A stretch of DNA of 64,000 nucleotides from Parafrankia discariae (GCF_000373365.1 NZ_KB891211.1:30795-94794), one strand, 5' to 3'; counted from the stretch's first letter, positions 51,625 through 61,736 are shown. The notes: a model not told the origin generated them from the sequence alone. Program-made: numbers and translations.

Positions 51625-52952
51625 ACAGCCACTCCCGGAATGGCGCTGGGCGGGTCCGCCGGCTCCCGCCTGGTCCGCGGCGGGCTGCTGGCGGGATCCT
51701 TCGACAGCTCTTCCGGCTCTTCCGGCTCTTCCGGCTCTTCCGATCCGCCGACCCGAGCCACGACACCGCCCAGGAGGCGGGGAGATCGCCGAACGGCATG
51801 GTTGCAGGCCAGGTGCAGGAGGTTGATGGTCGCGACGGCGACGCCGATCACGCCGACCACGGCGGGCACAAAGGGCTCGAGTGCCAGCGCGAGCACAATG
51901 CTGGTGATTCCGTTCTGCTGCGAGATGGCCAGGTAGGCCCGGTCGACCGGGTTGAAGTGCCGTGTCAGGAGCAGGCTCACGGCGATCTGCGCCAGGAACG
52001 CCGCGACGCCCAGCGCAACACCGGCGGGGACGTCGACGTGGGCCGAGGCCAGGAGAACACCGAGCATGGCCGCCGCGGTCAGCAGCGCCACCTGGACGGC
52101 CTGTTCGGCCCCGGCCGCCCAGCGGGGTGACCGGGGCCGGAGGAAAAGCCCCGCGGTGGCCAGCCCGATCATCAGGAGGCGCGCGACCGCCAGGACGTAG
52201 GCGACCACGACCGCACCGATGACGAGTCGGTCATGGACCGGGTTCGGCCGACTCCGGGCGAAGCGGGCGATCCGCCAGGCGGCGACCGCGAGCAGGGTGC
52301 TGAGGAAAAGGCCGGTGGCCGCCGCGGTGAACCCACCGCCGCCCATCAGCGGCCCGGTGTGACTCGACTCGCCGACGACCGTGGCCGGCAACGTGGCCAG
52401 CAGGAGCAGGGTGACCACGACGGTGATCGGGTCGTCGAAGCTGGACCAGGCCATCAGCAACGACTTCGCCCGCCGCGACATGGGCGAGTCGCGCATCAGC
52501 GAGGCGACGGAGAGCGGATCGATCTGGGCCACGGCGGCGGCGAGAACGAAGAAGACCGGGTCGTAGAAAACCAGCGACAACGAGCCGCCGATCAACAGAA
52601 TCTTGAGAAGGACACCAACGGTGACGACGGAAACGATCGTGCGCCCGTCACGGCGTGCCTGCCGGGGAATCGCGGACGTGGCACCGTAGAGGCCCACACC
52701 CAACAATGCGGCGGTGGCGTACCCGTAGCCGGCGGAGTCGGCTACCCCCCCGGAGCCGATGAGCCTGGCGGGCACATAGCCGGCGGCGACGCAGAGCGGC
52801 AGCCGAAGGGCCGTCAGCACCCTGACGAATCCGTGTTCCCGCGTGGCCGTCACCACGGCGGCGGCCGGAGCCGATACTCGGGACGACCACTCGCGGACAG
52901 CCCGCCCGCCGCCGGCACCGGCTTCGACCCGCGCATCTCCCGGTCGAAGCAC
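51498..52952 (-). CDS. Cation:proton antiporter
   Basis: A 484-residue membrane protein with about 11-12 hydrophobic segments. VFYDPVFFVLAAAVAQIDPL and SSFDDPITVVVTLLLLATLP carry paired Asp residues typical of CPA-family Na+/H+ exchangers. The last 100 residues are hydrophilic; EEPEEPEEPEE is encoded by 9-bp tandem repeats (51708-51742). The 3' end overlaps the convergent hydroxylase gene by 127 bp. Confidence 0.85.
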   Translation of the reverse strand: MLRPGDARVEAGAGGGRAVREWSSRVSAPAAAVVTATREHGFVRVLTALRLPLCVAAGYVPARLIGSGGVADSAGYGYATAALLGVGLYGATSAIPRQARRDGRTIVSVVTVGVLLKILLIGGSLSLVFYDPVFFVLAAAVAQIDPLSVASLMRDSPMSRRAKSLLMAWSSFDDPITVVVTLLLLATLPATVVGESSHTGPLMGGGGFTAAATGLFLSTLLAVAAWRIARFARSRPNPVHDRLVIGAVVVAYVLAVARLLMIGLATAGLFLRPRSPRWAAGAEQAVQVALLTAAAMLGVLLASAHVDVPAGVALGVAAFLAQIAVSLLLTRHFNPVDRAYLAISQQNGITSIVLALALEPFVPAVVGVIGVAVATINLLHLACNHAVRRSPRLLGGVVARVGGSEEPEEPEEPEELSKDPASSPPRTRREPADPPSAIPGVAVQRAARPPGSASQAASTSGSGASPARARTASHSARTISGRSR

Positions 52953-53611
52953 GGAGCGGACGTGGGCGGACGAGGAGCGGGCGGGCGAGGAGCGGGCGGG
53001 CGAGGAGCGGCATCCAGGTCGCCAATGGAAATGAGTGCACTACGTGCCGACATACGCGCCCCCTCAGCGGCGGCCGCGGTATCGCGACAGCAGCATTAGA
53101 TCGCCCCCACTGGTTGCCGAATCTTACAACGCGACCCGACTCCCGATCACATATCTTGCCGGTTTTCTCGTGCTCCCAGTGTGAATTCCGAGGTCAGACC
53201 GTTAGTTCTCGCCGACGCCACCGCCGGGTCGACATGGCCCGTATCGGCGCATGTCGGCGATCCACAGCCCCGGCACCCCGATCCGCCCCTCCCCCGACAT
53301 ACCACAACCGACAACCAAATACCGGCGATTGAATGCCGACACCGGTCCGCTCCGTGTCGGGTTCTGACACCCCGGAAGCACGACAACCGCCGAAGGTCGA
53401 CCCGGCGTTGTCACGGAGAACGAGTAGTTCGAGGCTGTTTATCAGACGGCTGTGACCGAGATCTGCGGGAATCAGGCGGTCTCCCACCGCGCGACGACAC
53501 GGCGAGCCGGCAGGAAACGGGGTCGCCCGGAGCAGGACACCGCTGAGACCACCGACACCGCTCGCGGCACCTGGCCGGCCACCCACCAGCCGCCTCGTCC
53601 TCCGACGCGGA
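52953..53611. other. Intergenic region of 660 bp
   Basis: No gene is supported. It contains, at 52965-53010, a small Gly/Glu-type tandem repeat (GGGCGAGGAGCGGGC). The rest is ordinary non-coding sequence upstream of the antiporter and downstream of the sigma-partner gene. Confidence 0.4.
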
Positions 53612-54400
53612 TCAGGATGATCCGACGAGGAACGCGTACGTGCTGGAACTCACCAGCCAGCGACTGTCGACGCGGACGGCCTGCACCTCTCGGGTGATCC
53701 TGTACCCCCATTGCGCGCCGAGTTTGGGATCGCTGTGGGTGATGACGATCGTCGCGCTGGCCGTATCGCCGGCGGTCAGCGTGATGTTCTCGAGCCGCAC
53801 CCTGAGATTCCCGGTGACACCCGGGTAACGCTCGGCGAAACGCCGCGTGATGTCGTGATACCGCTCGCCGTCCTGGACGTAGGCCAACCCGTCGTCGACG
53901 CTGTCGTCCGCGTCGAACGCCTCGGTGAACGCCCTCGTGATCTCCTCGACGGTGGCCCGGTCCGGCGGCACCTGGGCGGCGGTTGGCGGGACGGCCACCC
54001 CGCCGGTCGGCGCGCTACTCGCAGGGGCGCTGTCCATGGACGCAGCACCCGTCGGCGCGGCCGCGCCCGTGCCCGGTCTGGACAGTGGCCGCCCGTCCGC
54101 CGGCATGATCACGTTCAGCTCGCGGTCGGAGGGGAGGTGCCGTTCGACGGCCAGGCCGCCGAGGATCACCGAACTCGTGGCCAGCGCCGCCGCCGCGAGC
54201 ACGAGCGCCCTGCGCCGCCCACCCTGGCGCGACGGCCCCGGCGCGCACACCCTGGCGGTCAGGTCGGCCGGTGCCGTCACGGACCTGGTGGCCTGGTGGA
54301 ACAGTTCGCGCAGTGTCTGCTCGAAGGCCGGATCAGGCCCGGACCCGGACCGCGAGCCGGGGCCGGGGCCGGGGCCGGGGTAAGCGTTGTCGGCGGGCAT
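53612..54400 (-). CDS. Membrane partner of the ECF sigma factor (anti-sigma-like)
   Basis: 262 residues from ATG 54400, which overlaps the sigma stop (TGATG) after GGAGG. The cytosolic N-terminal 70 residues (FEQTLRELFHQATRSVTAPA) precede one TM helix (ALVLAAAALATSSVILGGLA), a Pro/Ala-rich linker and an extracellular C-terminal domain (about 160-262). That domain resembles the C-terminal domain of the secreted protein at 55146. Probably controls the sigma factor across the membrane; no zinc-binding anti-sigma motif is seen. Confidence 0.7.
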   Translation of the reverse strand: MPADNAYPGPGPGPGSRSGSGPDPAFEQTLRELFHQATRSVTAPADLTARVCAPGPSRQGGRRRALVLAAAALATSSVILGGLAVERHLPSDRELNVIMPADGRPLSRPGTGAAAPTGAASMDSAPASSAPTGGVAVPPTAAQVPPDRATVEEITRAFTEAFDADDSVDDGLAYVQDGERYHDITRRFAERYPGVTGNLRVRLENITLTAGDTASATIVITHSDPKLGAQWGYRITREVQAVRVDSRWLVSSSTYAFLVGSS

Positions 54401-54915
54401 CAACGCCTCCTCTCACTTCGGACACGGACATCCCCCAGATGCTGGCTCACACGCAGCCGGGCCAGGCCCCGTGACGCGTGGGTTTTCACCGAGCCGACGC
54501 TGCAGCCGAGGATCTCGGCCACCGCGGCTTCCGGCAGGTCGTCGAAGTAACGCAGCACCACCACGCAGCGTTGCCGTTTCGTCAGCTCCCGCAGTGCCCT
54601 GACCACCTGGTCCCGCGTCGCCAGGTCCGGCATGCCGTCCACACCGGCCCTTTCGGCCACGGTGTCCAGCGGCTCCTCCCGGAACTGCCGCGACCGCCAC
54701 CGGCTCGAGGCCGCGTTCACCAGCGCCCGGCGGACATAGGCCTCCGGGCTGAGTATCTGTCCGCTGCTCCAGCGCTGGTAGGTGCGTTCCAGGGCACCCT
54801 GCAACAGGTCCTCGGCCGCGTGGCGGTTACCGGTCAGCAGAAAGGCCGTCCTCATCAGACGGTCGGCCGAGGCGGTGACGAAATCCTCGAACGACTGGTG
54901 GGACGCCTCGTCCAT
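54400..54915 (-). CDS. SigE-family ECF RNA polymerase sigma factor
   Basis: A 171-residue sigma-70 factor. ATG 54915 is chosen at the start of homology (FEDFVTASADRLMRTAFLLT). Region 2: NRHAAEDLLQGALERTYQRW; region 4: LRELTKRQRCVVVLRYFDDL and VAEILGCSVGSVKTHASRGL. The SigE-type (50-like) ECF group of Streptomyces and Frankia. Translationally coupled to the membrane partner. Confidence 0.9.
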   Translation of the reverse strand: MDEASHQSFEDFVTASADRLMRTAFLLTGNRHAAEDLLQGALERTYQRWSSGQILSPEAYVRRALVNAASSRWRSRQFREEPLDTVAERAGVDGMPDLATRDQVVRALRELTKRQRCVVVLRYFDDLPEAAVAEILGCSVGSVKTHASRGLARLRVSQHLGDVRVRSERRR

Positions 54916-55145
54916 CGAATGCCCCCATCGATTGACCCGCGCCGCCCAGCGCCGCTGCGTACACGCGGATGAGGCGGCGGCTCGCCGTGACGCGAACCGC
55001 CGCCCCGCTGGGCGCGCCGAGCCGACTGTCGGCCTCGGCGGCGCGTTGGTTCCCCTCGCGCCGCCTTCGGCCGGCTGGCACGCACTGGCTCCGGCGGCGC
55101 GGCGCCCCTGGCCGCGCGGCTTCCAGGGAGCCACCGGTCGACGGA

Positions 55146-56192
55146 CTACGCGGGAGCGCCGCCGAGCATCGACGCCAGCCCCAGCGCACTGCGGTAGGTC
55201 TGCTCCGAGACCTTCCACGCGCCGTGGGTGAAGACCGCCTGGCCGGTGCTGCCGATGGAACCGGAGCGGCCCTGGTAGGCGTAGGCGATGGTGAACGAGA
55301 CCGAGGCATGGTCCTGGGCCCAGAAGTAGATCTGGCCCATGGTGACCCGGGCGGTCAAACCCGGGTAGGTGGCGCGGAACTCCTCCAGCAGGCTGACCAG
55401 GCGCTGGCCGTTCTCCACGGCTGCCAGCGGCACCCGCGCCGGTGCCTCGGAGCTGTTGAGACCGACCGCGAACGCGAAGCCGATCAGCGGCTCCGCCAGC
55501 TTCTGCCAGACCGTCGGCGTCGGTGCCGGGCCGACGGTGAGCGACTCGGCGATCCGGAGCAGATCCGCCTCGGGCAGCCGGCCCGGTGGGGTGGTGCCGT
55601 TCCCTCCGACCTGACCGGCCACGGTCAGCACGACGGACGGGTCGCCCTCCACCCAGGTCACCTCGCTGATGCCGGCGTTGCCGGTCCGCAGGGCCACGGC
55701 CTCGGTGTCCCGCAGCGCGATCCGTCCAGCCTGGCTGCCGGGGTAGTACTGCGCGTAGGCGTCGGCGACGTCATCGAGCGTCACGTCGGGGGTATCCCGC
55801 TGGACTGTCAGCTGAACGTGGGTGTCACCGCCCTCGAACGTGCCGATGATGACCTTGCTGGAGAGTCGGGTGCTCGGCACCGCGCCGGTGAAGCTGATGC
55901 CGCCGGGCAGCCAGCCGACCTTCACCCCGTCCACGCTCGGAGCCGGCTTCCCGTCGCCACCGCCTCCCGGCCCCCCGCCCGGGCCGGTGGCCGCCGCCGG
56001 GCCGGCGACCGCCACGGTCACGAGCCCGGTCAGGGCCAGCGCCGTCAGCCTGCTGAGGCCGCGGGGCAGCCGACGGGCAGGCCGCCGCCGAGTGCCGTCA
56101 CATCCGCCCTGGCGGGTCCGTCGCCTCGCGTCGTCCGCGGGGGCCGTCCGCCCGGAAAGAATGGTGGGCGGGCCGTCGGAACAATCCGTCAT
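55146..56192 (-). CDS. Secreted protein of unknown function
   Basis: 348 residues from ATG 56192 (AGGAGG upstream). A long basic N-region and hydrophobic core ending AVAGPAAAT suggest secretion. The middle (HVQLTVQRDTPDVTLDDVAD, ISEVTWVEGDPSVVLTVAGQ) resembles lipoprotein-type beta domains. The C-terminal 100 residues (LLEEFRATYPGLTARVTMGQ, VFTHGAWKVSEQTYRSAL) are similar to the extracellular domain of the sigma partner (FAERYPGVTGNLRVRLENIT, VRVDSRWLVSSSTYAFL). Possibly senses or supplies the same signal. Confidence 0.65.
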   Translation of the reverse strand: MTDCSDGPPTILSGRTAPADDARRRTRQGGCDGTRRRPARRLPRGLSRLTALALTGLVTVAVAGPAAATGPGGGPGGGGDGKPAPSVDGVKVGWLPGGISFTGAVPSTRLSSKVIIGTFEGGDTHVQLTVQRDTPDVTLDDVADAYAQYYPGSQAGRIALRDTEAVALRTGNAGISEVTWVEGDPSVVLTVAGQVGGNGTTPPGRLPEADLLRIAESLTVGPAPTPTVWQKLAEPLIGFAFAVGLNSSEAPARVPLAAVENGQRLVSLLEEFRATYPGLTARVTMGQIYFWAQDHASVSFTIAYAYQGRSGSIGSTGQAVFTHGAWKVSEQTYRSALGLASMLGGAPA

Positions 56193-56953
56193 CAACGCCT
56201 CCTGCTCTGGTCGGCACTGGCCGCGGTGGCGCCATACACCGAGACAGCTCAGCTGCCACACAAGTGTTTTCCACCTTCTAAGAGCCACCTTGAGGCAGTC
56301 AGGTTGACACTTCCGACCAAACCTTTCCCCAACACCCGATACTACCGCACAACGAATCGACAACCATCCAGAGACTCCGGATTACCCGACCGGCCAGCCC
56401 GGAGGACATCGACGACCAGGGACAACCGGCCCTTCATCGCACGCTCCACCCGCCGAAAGCAGCCGCGGCCGCACGGATTTCCACTACGGACAACAGGAGT
56501 CCGTTGCGTTCGAGATGTCCCCGACCGTCATCGACGGCGGGCCCGACAGGATCGCGAGCACCCGCCAGACCGGAGATCCGCGTTTCGACGACCCCGGCCG
56601 GCCGATAACCGAAGGCCACGGAATCGCCAGTGGTACTGATCAGGCATCCCGGGCGTCGGCGGTGCGCGATCAGCCCGGGGCGATCTCCTGCCCGGTCACG
56701 AGCCGGCCGCCGGACGGCCCGATGGACCGCCGGTCGGGCCCTCCGCCGGAGACCGGCCGTGACCGGGCAGCCACGAATTCCGACTCCTTACAGGGCCCTC
56801 GGGGGTCATTTCTCGGGAAAGTGCCACACGGGGGTCCGGTGTCGTACACGGTGGCTTAGTGGCCCACCCGCGCACCACCCGCCATATGATTCCCGGGCGA
56901 TCCACAGGGGCGCCCGCGGTCGCGTTCGAACCGTCGATCTCCAGGGAGAGCGT
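56193..56953. other. Intergenic region of 760 bp
   Basis: No supported gene. A relatively AT-rich part near 56260-56350 is the likely promoter of the secreted-protein gene. I found no repeat or RNA signature. Confidence 0.4.
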
Positions 56954-57315
56954 GTGATCAAGATCGTGTGTCTCATGAACCGCAAGCCGGGCCTCACGAT
57001 GGACGAATTCATCACCTACTACGAGGAGAGACATGTTCCCCTGGTGAGCAGGGGGTCCTGCCCTTTCATTCCGACTACCGGCGCAACTTCGCGGTCGAGG
57101 GAGCCGAGCACCGAACCGGCCACATGGCTGCGGGTCGCGTCACGGAGCGGCTGTTCGACGTCATGACCGAGCTGACCTACGAGAGCGAGGAAATGTACCG
57201 CAAAATGGTCGACGCCCTCACCGGAAAAGAGGTCGGGCGGCTCATCGCCGAGGACGAGGCCCAATTCCTTGACCGCTCATCCATGCGCACCTACATCGTC
57301 GACGAGCGCCGATAG
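56954..57315 (+). pseudogene. EthD-domain protein, frameshifted
   Basis: Starts GTG ATC AAG (VIKIVCLMNRKPGLTMDEFI, YYEERHVPLVSR), then loses frame at a run of five G (57049-57053). In the other frame the protein continues LPFHSDYRRNFAVEGAEHRT and ends QFLDRSSMRTYIVDERR. Removing two G restores a normal-length EthD protein of about 119 residues. It may be a true pseudogene or a sequencing error in the homopolymer. Confidence 0.75.
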
Positions 57316-57806
57316 CGACAACCGTCGGCCCCGCTGTCTCCCGGTCGCGAGCATCGCGGCGTACCCGCTCCCGGTTCGCCAGGTGTTGCGCGGCGACAGG
57401 TCGCTGAGGCGCCGCACCCGACCGGTGCGCACCACGAGAGCGCGGAGCACCCCACCGGCGACGAAGTGCGTCTGCGGCGTGTTGGGATCTCGTTCCTGGT
57501 CGACCCACAGGTGCATGGCGATCAGGTTGGCCCGGAGCGGGGCACTGTCCCCCTCGAGGTCGATGACGTGGTCGGAGCTGACATGGTGGGTCGCCCGGAA
57601 ACGGGCGAGGCTCTCGCTCTGCCCGGCGGCGATGGCCTCAGGTCCTACAAGTGACGCGCCGTCGGTCGCGTCAGGCGGCCACTGGCGGTTAACACCGCCT
57701 CGGCGGTCGCCCAGTCGAGACGCCTGTCGTCGATCGCGCCGAAGTAACGACTGACGAGACCGGTGATCTCGGCACGGTCGGCCAGCTCCGAGACACCGGG
57801 GGTCAT
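57277..57806 (-). pseudogene. SnoaL-like/NTF2-fold protein, frameshifted
   Basis: From ATG 57806: VSELADRAEITGLVSRYFGA and DRRLDWATAEAVLTA, then a frame change near 57660 (GACCGACGGCGCG). The other frame continues SLVGPEAIAAGQSESLARFR, HHVSSDHVIDLEGDSA and MHLWVDQERDPNTPQTHFVA to 57277. The two together are a normal SnoaL_4-type protein. One indel separates them, so it is a pseudogene or a sequencing error. Confidence 0.7.
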
Positions 57807-57879
57807 GCCTGGCCCTTCGCGTCGCCGCTGGAGACGTGCTGAACCAGCTTGCGGCGCCGCCCAGTCAGGTGCCGCTGTT

Positions 57880-58160
57880 CCTGGCGGCTCAGAGTGTTCC
57901 ACGCGTCTTTCCTTTTCCGGCCGAGCGCGGCGAAGTCCTCGCCGTCCAGTACGCGTACCTGTCGTTGGACAGCGCGGTCAGGGCCAGTCGCAGCTTGTGC
58001 GCGAGCAGGCCCTTCAGGCGACGGTCAGCATGATCAGGCATTCAGCTTCTTCATCTGGCCGAGGACGCCCTCGGTGGTCGGCGCGACCAGTTCCTCGACG
58101 AACGAACCGTCCACCAGGAAGCTCACCCGGTCGGCGTAGCTGGCCGCGACCGGGAACGCC
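57880..58160 (-). pseudogene. ABC exporter remnants (ATPase C-terminus plus permease N-terminus)
   Basis: Minus-strand frame ending at about 58035 reads ASYADRVSFLVDGSFVEELV and EGVLGQMKKLNA then a stop, the C-terminus of a MacB/LolD-type ATPase. The permease ATG (58042) follows in the usual overlapping way and reads LKGLLAHKLRLALTALS, the N-terminus of the partner permease, before it degenerates. The main bodies of both genes are gone. Confidence 0.6.
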
Positions 58161-58242
58161 AGCGCGGCGAACCCGATGAGGATCACCGTCCATCCCCGGG
58201 CGATAACCGGGCTCGACAGTCGGGAGTGGCCGCGGTGGCGGT

Positions 58243-59079
58243 TCAGGCCGGAACGCCGGAGGAGCGCTTGACCAGGGCGTCGAAGGTCCGGTCGGGCAGG
58301 ATCCTGCTGAGGAGGATGAGCGGGCGGGCGCCGAAGCCGACGCGGTAGCGGGTGCGGGGCCGGCGGGCGGTGGCTGCCCTGGTGACGGCTTCGGCGATGA
58401 CGCTGGCCGGTGAGGTCATCCGCGCGTCAGGGCGTGAGCTGGCCTCCAGCGACGCGGCCATGGCGTTCGCCTGCGCGGCGTACGCCCCCTGGCCGGAGGT
58501 GGTGCGCAGCTTCTCGGCGGCGATCGCGCCCCACTCGGTCCGGATCGAGCCCGGCTCGATGAGCAGGACGGCGATGCCGAACTGCTTGAGCTCCAGGCGC
58601 AACGCGTCGCTGAGCCCTTCGACGGCGTACTTGCTGGCGTGGTACCACGCGCCCATGGGCGTGGCGAACCGTCCACCCATCGAGCTGATGTTGATGATGG
58701 TGCCACTACGCTGAGCACGCATGGCCGGCAGCACCAGCTGAGTCAGCTGGGCCAGACCGAACAGGTTGACCTCGATCTGCGCGCGGGCCTCGCGCATCGG
58801 AACGTCCTCCAGCGCGCCGTACGAGCCGTACCCGGCGTTGTTGACAAGGACGTCGATCCGGCCTTCGGCGGCGAGGATCTCGGCGACCGCGTTCCTGGTC
58901 GAGGTCTCATCGGTGACGTCGAGCGAGAGCGTACGTACGCCCGAGGCCGCCAGCTCCGTCATCCGGTCGGCTCGGCGAGCGGCGCCGTAAACGATGAAGC
59001 CGGCCTCATGGAGTTGCCGGGCGGTGGCCTCGCCTATGCCGGAGGAGGCACCGGTGACCAGAGCCACCCTCTTGGTCAT
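58243..59079 (-). CDS. Short-chain dehydrogenase/reductase
   Basis: A 278-residue classical SDR: cofactor motif TGASSGIGEATARQL, NNAGYGSYGALED, catalytic Ser in INISSMGG, and YHASK (Tyr and Lys). ATG 59079 is taken; a duplicated ribosome-site-plus-ATG unit (GAAAGGAACTGACATG) offers another in-frame start 21 bases upstream. Divergent from the TetR gene and probably its target, through three operators between them. Confidence 0.9.
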   Translation of the reverse strand: MTKRVALVTGASSGIGEATARQLHEAGFIVYGAARRADRMTELAASGVRTLSLDVTDETSTRNAVAEILAAEGRIDVLVNNAGYGSYGALEDVPMREARAQIEVNLFGLAQLTQLVLPAMRAQRSGTIINISSMGGRFATPMGAWYHASKYAVEGLSDALRLELKQFGIAVLLIEPGSIRTEWGAIAAEKLRTTSGQGAYAAQANAMAASLEASSRPDARMTSPASVIAEAVTRAATARRPRTRYRVGFGARPLILLSRILPDRTFDALVKRSSGVPA

Positions 59080-59193
59080 GTCAGTTCCTTTCCTGGCCAT
59101 GTCAGTTCCTTTCGCAGTGTCGCTCTCCGGCCAGGCCGGGGCGCTGTCCGAACAGGTGCTGACCGACGCCCCGGCAACCGGGCAGCATCTATC

Positions 59194-59251
59194 AGACCGC
59201 CGGTCTCTACCATAAGAGACCGGCGGTCTCCAGTCAAGAGACCGGCGGTCT
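59194..59251. promoter_or_regulatory. Triple operator between SDR and TetR genes
   Basis: AGACCGCCGGTCT at 59194-59206 and its reverse complement AGACCGGCGGTCT at 59217-59229 and 59239-59251. Centres are 23 and 22 bp apart, about two helical turns, so all three lie on one face. The last is just before the TetR start at 59258. Confidence 0.75.
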
Positions 59252-59257
59252 TCTAGG

Positions 59258-59950
59258 ATGGACGGCGTGACAGCTTTCCAACGCGCCAGGAGCGAGGAGC
59301 AGCGCACCGCGCGGCGGCAGAGCATCCTCCAGACCGCCGCCGCGATGCTCGACGAGATGCCCGTCGCGGCGCTGAGCCTGAACGAGCTGAGCCGCCGCGT
59401 CGGCCTGGCGAAGTCCAACGTGCTGCGCTACTTCGAGTCGCGCGAGGCCGTGCTCCTCGACCTCCTCGACCACGCCGCCGCCGAGTTCCTGGCGGAGATC
59501 GACGAGGCGCTACAGGCGGACGTCGACCCGTCCGCGCCGCCGCGCGGCCGCGCCCAGTCCGTGGCCAGCACACTCGCCACCTCGTTCGCGACTCACCCGA
59601 TGCTCTGCGAACTGCTCAGCGCACAGGCCGGAGTGCTGGAACGCAACGTCTCCGTCGAGGTCGCGACCCGGTACAAGCAGGGCGCACGCGACAGCCTGGT
59701 CGGACTCGCCGCGCTCCTCCAACGCCTGCTCCCCGAACTCAGGGAGGAACACTCCGCCCGCGCGGCCAGCATGATCATAATTCTCGTGGGAGCCCTGTGG
59801 ACCCGCAGTCATCCCGCCCCCGCCGTTCTCGCCGCCTACGACGCCGATCCGAGCCTGGCGTTCATGCATGTCCCCTTCGCCGAGACACTTGAACAAGCGG
59901 TCGCGACCTTCCTGGTCGGCATGCTGATCGAGGGCGCCCACACTCCATGA
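59258..59950 (+). CDS. TetR-family repressor
   Basis: A 230-residue regulator. N-terminal HTH: ARRQSILQTAAAMLDEMPVA, LSLNELSRRVGLAKSNVLRY and FESREAVLLDLLDH. The C-terminal ligand domain includes FATHPMLCELLSAQAGVLER. It probably represses itself and the divergent SDR gene by binding the triple operator. Confidence 0.88.
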   Translation: MDGVTAFQRARSEEQRTARRQSILQTAAAMLDEMPVAALSLNELSRRVGLAKSNVLRYFESREAVLLDLLDHAAAEFLAEIDEALQADVDPSAPPRGRAQSVASTLATSFATHPMLCELLSAQAGVLERNVSVEVATRYKQGARDSLVGLAALLQRLLPELREEHSARAASMIIILVGALWTRSHPAPAVLAAYDADPSLAFMHVPFAETLEQAVATFLVGMLIEGAHTP

Positions 59951-60073
59951 CAGCCGATTCCGAAGGCAGTGTTGCGTTCGGAGGGTCGGTGGCCCAGCAG
60001 GCGTCTCACCCGAGACCGGCGCGGACGGGCCCGCGGGGTGATCAGAACTCGGCGTGAACGGGACCGCGCCAGG

Positions 60074-60799
60074 CTACTGGGACGTAGTCGATCTCTCGTC
60101 CGCGGCGGTGAGACGTTCGGCGATCTCGTCGGGCCGCCAGACGCCGTGGGCGCCGGGCAGCCCGGCCAGGTAGGCGGCGATCCGCGCCGGCGGCCAGCCG
60201 TTCGCCTCGCGCAACCCGGCCGCCAGCGTGTCCAGGTAGGCCCCGGAAGGAGCGGTGAGAGCGACGTCGGCCAGCGCCCACGGGGCGGTGAACGTCAGCA
60301 ACGGCACCGGGCCCCAGTGACCGACGAGCAGCACCGTCTCGTACCGGCCGGGCCCGAGAACGGCCCGGCCGGCGCCGAGCAGGGCGGTCAGGTCGAGGTC
60401 ACCGCCGGGTTCCCGGTGCATCTCCTGCGCCGCGACGTCGACGAACTGCTGGCGGCTGAGCAGGTACGCGCGGGCCGCGGCCAGACCGGGCACCGCCGGG
60501 TCGTAGAACGCCATCCCACCGCCCCAGACCTTCGACTCCAGGGCGAAGTACACCGATCCCGGCAGCAGGAGCGGCGCGGTGGCACGCGGCGGACGACGGT
60601 CGCGGCAACCCGGGTAGACGTGGGTCGTGCCCGGCATCGTCCCGCCGGCCAGGTAGTAGGCCAGCCGCGACGACCGCAGGTTCGACCCGTAACTGACGTA
60701 CCAGACCAGTGGCGTGCCCGCCCGATCCACCGCCTCCTCGGCCACCTCGGCCTCCTCGGCCACCGCTCGCCGTCCGGCTGATGTCCACGCCCGTCCCAT
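60074..60799 (-). CDS. Gamma-glutamylcyclotransferase-like protein
   Basis: Up to 241 residues; the start is uncertain because the repetitive Glu/Ala N-terminus (AVAEEAEVAEEAVDRAG) precedes homology at VWYVSYGSNLRSSRLAYYL. YGSNL is the substrate-binding loop of the GGCT fold. Later GSVYFALESKVWGGGMAFYD and LSRQQFVDVAAQEMHREPGG. The family is sometimes mislabelled histone deacetylase in databases. Biochemical role unknown. Confidence 0.7.
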   Translation of the reverse strand: MGRAWTSAGRRAVAEEAEVAEEAVDRAGTPLVWYVSYGSNLRSSRLAYYLAGGTMPGTTHVYPGCRDRRPPRATAPLLLPGSVYFALESKVWGGGMAFYDPAVPGLAAARAYLLSRQQFVDVAAQEMHREPGGDLDLTALLGAGRAVLGPGRYETVLLVGHWGPVPLLTFTAPWALADVALTAPSGAYLDTLAAGLREANGWPPARIAAYLAGLPGAHGVWRPDEIAERLTAADERSTTSQ

Positions 60800-61169
60800 C
60801 CTGGACCGTCGACAGTTCTCACCCTCGGCTCACCCCGGCTCGTCGCCCGACGGGTGCTGGACGGATGCGGCCGCCCACCGGGGCGCCCGCTGTGGGCGGC
60901 CGTCGGGATCCGCCCACCGGCGGCCGGCGGACGCTGCCCGCCCCCGGCCATCTCGTCACGTAGCGTGCCGGCACCGGGGACGCGACAGCCTCGCCGGTGC
61001 TTCCCTCGACCGGCACTCGCGGGACAGGGCGCCGGTCGTTCGACGCCGCGGGTGCGCGATCCTCGCGCCCTCCCGGCAGGGCCGAACGGGGGACCGACGA
61101 GAAGTGGCGGCGGCGCCGGTCTGATCACCGTCAGCCGGGTGCCTGCGACCACCGTGAGGGAGAGCAACC
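60800..61169. other. Intergenic region of 370 bp
   Basis: No gene supported on either strand. GC-rich with some inverted repeats of the form GGCGGCCGGCGG, not clearly terminators. Confidence 0.35.

Positions 61170-61736
<567 letters not shown>

Noticed and set aside
39279..52952. Radical SAM (CxxxCxxC) or SPASM enzyme in the FxS-like cluster
   Set aside because: I looked through the genes on both strands and found no CxxxCxxC protein of suitable length. It may exist outside the window.
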